NCBI GenBank assembly: GCA_013400115.1
Contig: VXBP01008533.1
Span: 98,644 to 162,643, forward strand
Direction: 5' to 3'
Source of the DNA: Rhinopomastus cyanomelas
Taxonomy: Eukaryota > Chordata > Aves > Bucerotiformes > Rhinopomastidae
DNA length: 64,000 nt
The position numbers were made by a program, and so were the translations under genes. How positions within the stretch are numbered: position 1 is the first letter of the stretch; every line of letters begins with the position of its first letter. This document shows, in pieces, positions 12,901 to 22,400 of this stretch. Under the pieces are notes generated by a model. That model made no database searches and was not told the origin of the DNA. It was given only the letters and a program-made list of their open reading frames with translations.

Positions 12901-13057
12901 GATCTTCATCTCTCGCACCTATGACGCCACCACCCACTTCGAGACGACGTGTGACGACATCAAAGACATCTACAAGAGGATGATGGGCTCCGAGTTCGAC
13001 TTCGAAGAGATGAAGCGCAAGAAGAACGACATCTACGGGGAGGAGGAGCAGCAGTAA
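6927..13057 (+). CDS. GDI2: Rab GDP dissociation inhibitor beta, exons 2-11 (5' partial)
   Basis: GDI2 extracts prenylated, GDP-bound Rab GTPases from membranes and recycles them through the cytosol. Ten exons are visible: 6927-7034, 7380-7479, 8536-8670, 9771-9969, 10557-10688, 10882-10981, 11671-11842, 11971-12115, 12753-12807 and 12902-13057. All introns are GT-AG and every phase agrees, giving 433 codons plus stop. The product starts at the Glu that follows the N-terminal Gly-rich nucleotide-fold motif (VLGTGLT in the family). The roughly 15 residues of exon 1 are not in the window. Family landmarks include SVNGKKVLHMDRN (exon 2), the membrane-contacting helix around GLFEKRRFRKFLVYV (exon 5) and NDANSCQIIIPQNQVNRKS (exon 8). 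I prefer GDI2 over GDI1 from residue matches and from the TASOR2/ASB13 neighbours. The C-terminus reads NDIYGEEEQQ, a few residues longer than human GDI2. Confidence 0.96.
7765..8100 (+). mobile_element. CR1 LINE 3' fragment (GGCCCCTT/AGCTCCAGGAGACC subfamily)
   Basis: It carries AAGCTCCAGGAGACCTCAG, GGACAAGGGGTGATGGTTAA and GACCTTGAAAGGTCCC. It belongs to the same subfamily as the copies at 18665, 23888, 33810, 50735 and 53705. Confidence 0.85.
8972..9272 (+). mobile_element. CR1 LINE 3' fragment
   Basis: Closely similar to the copy at 1316, including TTAAAAACCAAGTAGCTGGAG and the ending CTCTATGATCCTGTGAC. Confidence 0.88.
10015..10290 (-). mobile_element. CR1 LINE fragment in GDI2 intron 5
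   Basis: Starts about 45 bases after GDI2 exon 5. It shows CAAGGTCGTGGAGCCCAAG, CCCACTCCAGCCCCTC and GTGCCCAGTACAGGGGGA. Confidence 0.85.
11130..11645 (-). mobile_element. CR1 LINE 3' fragment in GDI2 intron 7
   Basis: Runs from GGTTGGAGAAGACC to the GATGCCACTGGCCTTCCAGG block, ending only about 25 bases before exon 8. Confidence 0.88.
12186..12665 (-). mobile_element. CR1 LINE 3' fragment in GDI2 intron 9
   Basis: Begins with AAGGTTGGAAAAGACC and contains TGTGACCCTCCCCTGGCAC, a marker it shares with the copy at 15565. Confidence 0.9.
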
Positions 13058-13339
13058 CCGCGGGGGGCTCTGAGGAGGAGGAGCTGAAGTCGGCTCACGA
13101 CGAAGTACGTTAGGGAACTTCATGACGAACACTGTACGAGATTCACTGTTGTAAGGCCCTGCTCTTGTAACCCATCCCGGAGAGAGAGAGAGGAGGAGTC
13201 TCCGCGCTGGTAACGTCCCCCCATTTAATTTGGGTTTCTTTTGGATCTATCATGTGTTTAATTCTCTCGTTCCAGTAGGGGCTGCTGTCCAGTTGTCCTG
13301 ACCCCATCACTAACCCCGTAAGCAAAGGCAGGCTCCACC

Positions 13340-13358
13340 ATGATGATGATGATGATGG
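13340..13358. repeat. GAT trinucleotide microsatellite
   Basis: About six tandem GAT units lie in the GDI2 3' UTR. Confidence 0.8.
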
Positions 13359-13793
13359 TGACTTGTTCTCTTGGCTCAGACGTAGACGTCGGTGCAGATT
13401 CCAAATTAACTCCTGTTGGTGCCGGCTGTGTCTCACCCCACCCTGCAACCCTGACCCCCCGCGCCCTCCCCGTCCCCGCGCGCTCCTGGTCACTGGGAAC
13501 CCGTAACCGAGGGGCAGGCAAACCCCGGCACTCCAGGCTTGCGGGCAGCACCCCCTGAGAACAAGACAGGCTCCTCCCATCGACCCCTTGTGCCGATGGA
13601 GAGCAAAGACCCCCCAGACAACCCCCCTCCATCTGTCGTAGCAGCAGCAAAACGTTGGCTTAGTTCTGGGTGCAGACCCGACCCCCTCTCCCCACCTCCA
13701 CCTGCCTCCCACACTCGAGCTTCTCCAAACTGTTTACATGGGCTGGGACACAGCGGTGGCCTCCAGGCTCCCTTTTTGTGTTTGAAAAATCAT

Positions 13794-13799
13794 AATAAA
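13794..13799 (+). terminator. GDI2: GDI2 polyadenylation signal AATAAA
   Basis: Canonical hexamer in an A-rich setting about 740 bases after the stop codon. It is the first such hexamer downstream on this strand. Confidence 0.8.
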
Positions 13800-13820
13800 A
13801 ACAATGAGAGAAGGAGTAAA

Positions 13821-15082
13821 AAACCAAACCCAGGGGAACGGAGGGGAGGGGAGGGCAGCGACTCGGCCGCCGAGGCCTGTGTGACCGCTGCCGGCTGGCT
13901 CCTCTCCGGGACACGGACCAAACGGCCCTGCGGTATCGATATGACAGAGCCTCGTGCCTCTCGTTGTCTCCCGAAGGCTCCAAATGATTTCTGTACTGCG
14001 AAGTAAAGCCGGATCGTGGGCAAAACCAGCGCCGGGCTCTGGCCTCTGATTCACCGCAGTCGTGCCAGCGGCAGCCGACTGCAGGCTTGGGAGTGGTCTG
14101 GGCTGGAAGGGCCCTCCTAGAGGGCATCTAGTCCAGCTTCACAGGGACAGCTCTACCTGGGTCAGGCCACTCAGAGCCTCGTCAAGCCCGACCTTCAGTG
14201 ACTCCGGGATGGGGCCCCCACCACCTCCCTGGGCAGCCCCTTCCAGCCATCAGCCACCCTCCCACTGGAGACCATCCATCTAACACCCAGCCTGTGTCTC
14301 TCCCTTCCCAGCTGGAGCCCAGTGCTCCTTGTCCTGTCAGTACGAACCCTCCTGGAAAGCCCTTCCCCTGCCTCCACGTCACCCCACTCGGGGACTGGAA
14401 GAGGGGTGGGTAGCAGATGGAGAGAGGGTCTCCAGCCCCTCCACTCTGCCCTGCCAAGGCCAGAGCTGGAATCTAGCTGTGGGCCTTGCAGCCGCCCTGT
14501 GGTGCCACCAACCAGCGCCAGCAGCAGGTTGTTCTCCTCGCTCTTCCACCGTGGAGATCCCCCTGGAGAAGAGCTGCTCCTGTCCAGCTGGAGCTCCTCA
14601 CCCCCGGGCTCACGTGCGGCCGCTGCGCTGGCCCAGGCAGCGCTGTTGGTGAAGGCTCCGGCCTTCCCTCCAGCCAGGGTTGTGCTGCTGCTGAGGAGGA
14701 TCCTCGCCCCAGCTCGTCCCTTGCGCTGGGGGCTTTCAGCACCTCCTCTCCCCGAGGCCCATTCCAGGAACCCCCTTTGCCCAGTTAGGAACCTGCTGCT
14801 GCCAGAGCAGTGGGTGGGGAGAAGCTCCCTGGCCTTGTGCTTCCTCTCTTGAGCTGCTCCAGTGCTCCACGAGCCTCCGGGACACGGAGCTCCTTCCCCT
14901 GAAGGTTCCTGTTCTCCCTCCTCTGCTGTGACCTGGTTCTTGGACTCCTGGTCCCCCTCTCCTGGGGAGACGGAGGCGGCTGTGGAGCCTCCAGCCTTCC
15001 ATCCCCACGAGCTGCTTCCCGAGCTCTGCGACAGCGTTTTGAGCCGGTAACAATCGAACTCCCACAGCACCACCCCGCCCAG
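13821..15082. other. intergenic gap between convergent GDI2 and TASOR2
   Basis: Tail-to-tail spacer of about 1.3 kb. It holds one CR1-like fragment (14093-14400) and otherwise GC-rich unique sequence. Long open frames here have no recognisable family signature and look like high-GC artefacts. Confidence 0.6.
14093..14400 (-). mobile_element. diverged CR1-like fragment
   Basis: CTGGGCTGGAAGGGCCC, ATCTAGTCCAGC and GATGGGGCCCCCACCACC follow the CR1 antisense order, but the copy is more diverged than most here. Confidence 0.65.
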
Positions 15083-15097
15083 ACCTTCTGCTCTTCT

Positions 15098-15103
15098 TTT
15101 ATT
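15098..15103 (-). terminator. TASOR2: TASOR2 polyadenylation signal AATAAA
   Basis: TTTATT on the + strand reads AATAAA on the TASOR2 strand. It is the first canonical hexamer I see downstream of the stop codon. Confidence 0.65.
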
Positions 15104-15398
15104 TAACAGGGGCAGCCTGTGAGACCCAGTTTGTTCCTGGGAGCTCCGGTCGCTCCTCCCCACCTTCAAGTAAAAGAGAAACCTGGGAATTGCGGGATTT
15201 CCACGAAGTCTCCTACTGTCCCCCACCAGGAGAAACCCTCCAATAAGTTAAAACCCTGTTGAGGTTAAAGTAACCGCTGTCCTGTCAGCAACGGGGATGG
15301 CGGGGAGTGAAGTGGCCCCTCCGTGGGGAGGCGCTGCGTGAACGGTCTTTAAATAGTCCCTAGGTACAGGGGGACCCCGGGAGGGCGGAGGCATCCGG

Positions 15399-15448
15399 CA
15401 GGAGGACCCCGGGTGCCCAGCAGGAGGACCCCGGGTGCCCCGCAGGAG
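15399..15448. repeat. short tandem repeat, ~24-bp unit
   Basis: Two and a half copies of CAGGAGGACCCCGGGTGCC lie next to each other in the TASOR2 3' UTR interval. Confidence 0.65.
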
Positions 15449-15564
15449 CGGGTTTGTGGTGTCACCTGCAACACAGAGGGGTGACAGGGTTATTGCCGGG
15501 GGGCTGCTGCTCTGCTCCCCGCCTCCCCTGTTCCCCTGCTGGCTGCAGCTTCAGGAATCAACGA

Positions 15565-16400
15565 ATCAGACGCATCCAGGACCTTCAAGACCTTCAAGTC
15601 CAACCGTCCACCCTACAACCCCAACCCATCTCCTCAACCCCCCGGCTGCCTGGTTGTTGAACCCCTGCAGGGATGGTGCCTCCACCCCATCCCTGGGCAG
15701 CCTGTTCCCAGGCCTCCCCACTCTTGCCGGGAAGGTTTTCCTCAGCTCCAGTGTGACCCTCCCCTGGCACAACCGGACGCCATCTCCTGTCGCTAGTCCC
15801 TGGGGAGAGGTGGCCAAGCCCTGCCTCACCGCACCCTCCCTTCGGGTCGATGCAGAGAGCAGTGAGGCCTCCCTCAGCCTCCTCTTCTCCAGCCCCAGCT
15901 CCCTCAGCCTCTCCCCATCAGCCCAGCTCTCCAGGCCCCCAACCAGCCCCGATGCCCTTCCCTGCCCCCTCTCCAGCCCCTCCTTGTCCTTCCTGCTCTG
16001 CAGTGCCCAACGCTGCCCTCAGCAGTCAAAGTGGGGCCATACAGAGCCCAGTACAGGGCCAGGATCACCACCCCCCGGTCCTGCTGGCCACAGCTGTGCT
16101 GATCCAGGCCAGGATGCCACTGGCCTTGTTGGCCACCTGGGCACTGCTGGCTTCCGTTCAGCTGCTCTCAGCCAACAGCCCAGGCCCCCCCGTGCCGGGC
16201 AGCTCTCCAGCCACTCCTGTTGTTCTGGCCCAAGTGCAGGACCCGGTCTTTGGCCTCAATGAACTTCATCCTGTTGGCTTCACCTCAGCCCATTGCTCCA
16301 GCCTGTCCAGGTCCGTCTGAGGAGCCTCCCTGCCCTCCAGCAGATGGCCACTCCCACCCAGCTGAGTGTCACCTGCAAACTGACTGAGGGTGCCCTCTAC
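15565..16400 (-). mobile_element. CR1 LINE fragment inside the TASOR2 3' UTR
   Basis: One of the longest copies. It spans the 3' tail, GGTTTTCCTCAGCTCCAGTG and the deeper internal block containing GAGTGTCACCTGCAAACTG. Its sense strand equals the TASOR2 sense strand. Confidence 0.85.
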
Positions 16401-16486
16401 CCCAGTTGTCCCACAGCTCCCTGCCCTCCTCTCCTCGAGCTGCTGCTGGGATTTCTGGGGTGCAACTGTTGATCCCAAGCTCCTGC

Positions 16487-19400
16487 TCACCAGTAGCTTC
16501 GTTTGAACTGGGCAGCTGCTTCCTGCAGGGTCCTCAGGAAAGTGCTGACGTTGGCCACCAGGATTCCTTTGCTCTCCAGGAGCTCCTTACTGACGCTGGG
16601 CTGCTCTGCAAGGGAATCACACGCTGGGCTGGGCTGGGCTGGATCTCAGAGACCACCCAGTTGCAGCCCCCTGCACCTCTCACCATGGAACCCCAGAGTG
16701 ACTGGGGCTGGAGAAGCCCTCTGAGCTCACCCAGCCCAGCCCAGCACCTGGCCAGACCAGGGCACTCAGGGCCACAGCCAGGCTGCCCCTCAACACCTCC
16801 AGGGATGGGGACTCCACCGCTGCCCTGGGCAGCCCAGTCCAGGCTCTGACCACCCTTCCCTGAGGAAGGGCTTCCCAACATCCAACCCAACCCTCCCCTG
16901 GCAGCTTCAGGCCCTGCCCTCTTGTCCTGCACTGGGTGCCTGGGAGAAGAGCCTGACCCCCACCTGACCACAACCTCCCTGCAGGGAGCTGGAGAGAGGG
17001 AGAGGGTCCCCCCTGAGCCTCCCCTTCTCCAGGCTGCACACAGAACCACAGGACACCTCACCTGTGAGATAGACGGCGAACCTGGCGCCGATGTGCTGGA
17101 CCTGCAGGTTCAACAAGCACTGGATGTACTCGGTGCTGGGGGGCACCACGGAGTCGCAGGAGTGGTAGTGCAGCACCTCGACCAGATCAGCGCCCTGGCA
17201 CGACCGGAGGATGGAGTGTTTCTTGTGGGCGTTGGTGTCCACTCTGCTGGGAGAGGGGAAGTGACAGACTGGTTTGGGGTGAAGGGACCTTTCAGGCTCC
17301 TCCACTGTCCCTCAGCCCACAGCTCCACAACCCCTCCAGGGATGGGGACTCCCCCACTTTTGGGGTGGGGAACCCTTGTGGGCCAGAAATTGCTCCTCAG
17401 GGCCAACCTCACGCTCCCCTGGGGCAACCTGAGGCTGGTTCCTCTGGTCCTGGGGAGGGAGAAGAGACCGACCCCCACTGGCTCTAACCTCCTGAACCTC
17501 AGGGAGCTGTGGAGGGGGAGAAGGTCTCCCCTGAGCCTCCTTTTCTCCAGCTGAACCCTCCTCTGCAGCTCCCTGAGCTGCTCCTCAGAGCACTGGTTCC
17601 CCTCTGCGGTGACGAGGGAGCTGCTGCCACTGCAGAGCAGTTACCTGATGTCTTCTCGGAGCTTCTTGTTCTGCTTGTAGTGAAGGAGCCACTTCCACCT
17701 CCCGCTTCTGTTCAGTGTCTCCAGCAGCTTCACCACCTCTTTCAGTTGGCCTGGGGAGACACCAAGAGCCAGGGGGTAGCTGAGGGTGGTGGAAGGAGCT
17801 CCTGGAGCTCTCTGGTCCAACCCCTCCTGGGCCACCTGAGGTTGCCCTGAGCATCTCCAAGGCTGCAGTCTCACAACTCCAGCTCCCCCACATCCACACG
17901 GACCCCACCTAGACTGAAATATTCCCCAACCCCACAACCCAGATGGGATCTCAGGTGGCAAAGAGAGGGGAGAGGAGGAGCAGAGGGGGAGTTTCTGGAA
18001 GGTGTCTGCACGCGAGCAGAGCCCACACTGTCCCTCCCCACCCGCCTACCAAGAGAGAGGCCGCGGAAGCACCCACCCAGTGTCACGGCTTCCAACACCT
18101 CGTCGCCCGACACCACGAAGCCTCCGGAGTGGAACAGCTCCTGGTAGATGTGACCCGTGAGGTCTTCTGCGTTGTCCACTCCGGCAAACAGCACGTTGGG
18201 GCAGTGCTTTAGCTTCAGCAAACATGGGACCTGCACGAGGCAGAGACACTTCTGCGTGCGGGGCCGCGCTGGCTCATCTCTGCAACCCAACACCTGCTCC
18301 TGGGGAGACCCCAGGAGGCCACCCCGTCCCCTGGCAGTTTAACCATGACACCTCTGTCTCCACAGCCCCACCCTAACGTGGGTGGGGAGCTACGGATGGT
18401 CACTGGAAGCCACGAGACAAAGCCTGGCTGAACTGGTCTGCCACACAAGATTGGGCTGGATGGGGCTCTGGGCAACCTGCGCTGGCGAGAAGTGGGGGTC
18501 TCTGAGGTCCCTTCCAACCTAAACCAGTCTAGAAGCCCAGCCTGGCTCCTTTGAGATGGGCTACTCCAAGCCATTCACACTGACCGAACACAGAGACAGA
18601 AGAAAAGCAGCAGGGAAAGGCTTCATGGTTCGGAAAGGAGGACCCTCACAGCTCTTTGCAGAAATGGGACAGTCTGGGGTGAAGGGACCTTCCAGGCTCC
18701 TCCAGTTCCCACCCCCTGCCCCGAGCAGGCCCATCCGCACCCACAGCAGGGTGCTCAGAGCCCCCCCAAAAGGCCAACCTGCCCTGGGATGGGACCAGAG
18801 ATGGGGCTTCTCCCACCTCTCGGGGCACCCTGGGCCATGCTCTTCCCACCCTCAGCACCAACAACCTCTTCCTTCTCTCCAGTGTGAAGCTCCCTCTTCC
18901 AGTTTAACCATCACCCCTTGTCCTGTCCCACAGCCCCTGCTGGAAAGTCTCCCTCCAGCTCCCTGAAGGGCTCCTTGAAGCCCTGAAAGGCTGCACAAAG
19001 GTCTTCTAGAGCTTCTCCACCTGAACCCTGTCCCAGCTCTCCCAGTCTGGCCTCCCAGCAGAGGGTTCCCCCATCAGAGCAGATGTTCTGGGGCCTCCTC
19101 TGGCCCAGCTCCACCAGCTCCAGGTCTCTGCTGGGCTGAGCAGAGCTGGACCCAGTCCTGCAGGGGGGTCTCAGCAGAGGGGCACAGTCCCCTCCCAGGC
19201 CTCGTGCCCACCCTGCTGGGGGCACAGCCCAGCACACGGAGGGGCTACTGGGCTGGGAGCTCCCACTGCTGGTAACAAGCCCCAGGCGAGACTCAGGCCT
19301 CACGTTGTGGATGTGGGAGGAGATGTCCTCGTTCCTGATGACAACGAGCAGCCTCTCCGTGTCCAAGTGTTGCGCTTCACAGAAGCTCAGAGGTTCCATC

Positions 19401-22400
19401 TCCACGTGACCCGTCTTCTTCAGCAAAGCCTGAAACAGAGATGATGTCAGGAGGTTTGGCCAGAATGTCTGCACAGAGAGCAGGGATGAGAGAAGACTGA
19501 CTGGAGCCAAACACCACCCCCGCTGGGCTGAGCACACGTGACGCTGCCCTCGGCTCCCACCCCGGGGCCACCCGTCCCCGTCCGCGCGGAGTGGGACCGG
19601 CTCTCACCTTCACTCTCCCGAAGAAGGGGTCCTTGCCCGTCTCCACCAGGTAGAACATCCCGGCGCGGCCGCAGGCCTCCTTGGCCACGCTGCGCAGGCG
19701 GAGGCGCAGGGTGCTGCACAGGTCCACCACCATCTCCTCGTAGGCCGCCATCTGCCCAGGGAGCGGCGCGCAGGCCCGGCCGCTCGCAGCCTCCCCGTGC
19801 GCCGGGGCCATCCCACCACCCTCTCCCCCCACATCGGTCCTGCTCCTCATCGCCCTGTTGAGCTCACGGAGGACGTCGGTGCCGTCGCCCCGCGAGTCCT
19901 GTAGCTTATTGCGGTAGTTGAGCTTCTTGAGGTGGAAGGTTGCCACGCGGCCCCGGTCTGCAGGTCGGGACGCGGTCCTCTCACCGCAGAGGGAGTCCTG
20001 CCCCGGGGCGCGAGGGTCCCAGAGACCCCGGGGCCAGCCCAGCCCTCGGCTCGAGGGCAGGACCGTCACCACGAGAGGGCTCCTGCTCCGCCAGGCGCAC
20101 GGGGCGGCCGCGTCTCGCGCCGGCCACGTCTCAGACATCACCGGCAGCCCAGCGCCTCGCGGGAAGACGCTTGCAGAGGTAGAGAAGGGCCGTCCCCCAG
20201 CCCTGAGGGTTTCTTTTAGCTTATAGTGGAAACGCAGACGCTCCGTGTCCAGCGTCTGTTGGGTGATCTCCTCAAAGTCCCTCCAAGTCCCCAGCAGGGA
20301 CTGCAACAGATGGGGCTGCCCCACGCAGTGGCGGCTCCCCTCCAGAGGCCGTGGGTTTCCTGTCCTCCCCAGGCCTGTTCTGGTGACCACAAAGTTCTGG
20401 TAGTCCTTGGGGACCCCCTGGCTGTCCCTAATCCTGACATAGGGGGGGATGTGCCTGCTGCTGGCTTCCCCGGGGCGCAGCAGCTGGCCACCATCAGCCC
20501 GTGAGCAGCAGACGGAGCTTGTGGGGGTGGAGGAGGGGCAGGCAGCCCTCGTGGCCGCAGCGCCCTGGGACCTCGGGCTGCAGGACCCCCTGGCTGCAGG
20601 CAGGGACTGCGGGGCCTCCCCTGAATATTCCTGGCCTGAGCTGCCAGAGAAAGGCTCCAGCTGATCTTCGGAGGTCAAGCTCCCGCGTCTGTCCTGCCTG
20701 GGGAGCTGCTCTGCCCTCAGGACCGTGTCCTCGGGCTCACTGAGCTCTGGGCTTCCTCCAGAGGAACCCCCCCAGGTGTGAAGCGGTGACGGCGGGAAGG
20801 GAACAGCGGGGAGCGCTCCCTCTCCCTCCTCAGCCTGACGTCCACCCGGCAGCGGCTGGCGCAGCGGTGTGAGCGAGGGCCCTGCCGGAAGCAGCGCAGG
20901 ACTGGCCCGAGGGACGCTCCTTCCCCCTTCCGAACCCGCAGGCAGGACAGGGCCCTTCCCGAGGACACCCACTGCTGGGCCCCCAGCGCTGGCAGCCCCG
21001 GGGCAGGAGCCCAGACTGGAGCCAGGAGCGAGCGGCTCGGGGTGCCCAGTGAGGGCCGAGTCGGGCTCAGCCCCGTGACCACGTGGAGGAGAAGGAGATG
21101 CTGATCCCCGGCCAGCCAGCACCAGCAGGTCCACAAGGGAGCTCCCTGCCAGCTCCACGGGGCAGAGACCTTTGTCTTTCCTCTCCTCTTCTGCGTGTCT
21201 GGGCTTGAAGGGGCTGTCTGGGCGCTCGGCAGCCACGGCCACCTCTGCAGGACCTACTGTCCTACGTTGGCACAAGACTGACCCCTCCTCGCTTTGCTCT
21301 AAATGGTGGAGGGGGGCTGCACCTCCAGCATGAGGGAGAAGGTCCTGCTGTGAGGAAGAAGCAGGAGCTGAACCTCCCAGGGCGGGTTGGGAGGAGCTCT
21401 CCAGGGAGCTCTGCTGCAGCCTGGGATGTTCCTCCTCCCCAGCAGACATCCTCTCTCTCACTGAGGAGGAGGCTTCTGGTTGCAGGTGTTGATGAAGGTC
21501 AGTCTGTGTCTCCTGTGGTGCTTTCACTGCCATCACTGCGTTGGTTTCGTCGCTCCCAGGGGATGTCTCTGCACCGAGGGACCCACCATCGCTCTCCTCA
21601 GCTTCACAGTCAGCTGCCGTGGTCGCAGAGTCGAAGCTGAAGCCTCGGCCACCATCTGCTCCTGAGGCCTCCTCCAGCCCAACCCTGTGGCTGGCAGAAG
21701 GTCCGTGACGCTGCTCTTCCACCAGAACCTCCTTCCCCTCTTGGATTGGCTCGCCCGGGGACAGGCAGCTGCATCCTTGCAGGTCACTCGATGATGGATC
21801 CTCAACGCCTGCTCCAGCCTCCTGGTCCTCCAGAGCTGCCTCAGGACCTGCTGCTCCACCAGGAGCCTCCGGGCAGACAGAGCTGGAGTCGGGGGACAAG
21901 GTCGGCGATGGCCCCTGGCCGCAGGGCAAGCTGAGGCCTGTGGTGCTGGCAGCTGTGCTCTCGGTCCCATGAGACAGCCCTGGCGAGGACCTGCCGGGGC
22001 AGGGGGCCGCTGAGGCAGTGGGGCTGGGCACAGGGAGCTCCCCAGGAATGTCGGGGTCCTCTGGGCACGGGGCATCCGCTCGCTTCTGCCCGCTGGGCTC
22101 GTGCTGCCCCACGTCGGCACCGCTGCTCTCCAAAGAGGCCGAACCCACCGCCCCCAGGGCCGAGCTGCCACATTCTGTGGCCTCTTCCTCTCTTTTGCCC
22201 TCCTCCTCCTCTTCTCCTGGATGTCCAAAGAGGTCTGGTGGTCTCCTGCCCTCCCCGCTGGCTCCGTCGGCCTTTGGGCTTTCAGGATTTGCTCCTAATG
22301 AATCCCAGGCAGGCTGCGGGCTGGTGGCCCAGTTGCCATCGTCATCCTCCGAGTCCTGCTCAGCCTCGTCTCCCATGCTCTCCACATCCTCAGGAGGGCC

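Larger units (their letters stand above)
13058..13820 (+). other. GDI2: GDI2 3' UTR
   Basis: Non-coding sequence following the GDI2 stop codon. It contains a short trinucleotide GAT run at 13340-13358 and ends after a canonical AATAAA at 13794-13799, so the UTR is about 0.75 kb. No CR1 copy interrupts it. Confidence 0.8.
15083..16486 (-). other. TASOR2: TASOR2 3' UTR containing a sense CR1
   Basis: After the stop codon at 16487-16489 about 90 bases of unique sequence precede a CR1 fragment (about 15565-16400) whose sense strand matches the TASOR2 mRNA. The UTR probably ends just past the AATAAA at 15103-15098. The inferred length is about 1.4 kb. Confidence 0.65.

Noticed and set aside
14195..15226. 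343-codon - strand open frame between GDI2 and TASOR2
   Set aside because: No recognisable domain, biased Gly/Ser/Arg composition, and part of it lies in a CR1-like fragment. It extends past the TASOR2 polyadenylation signal and is better explained as non-coding.
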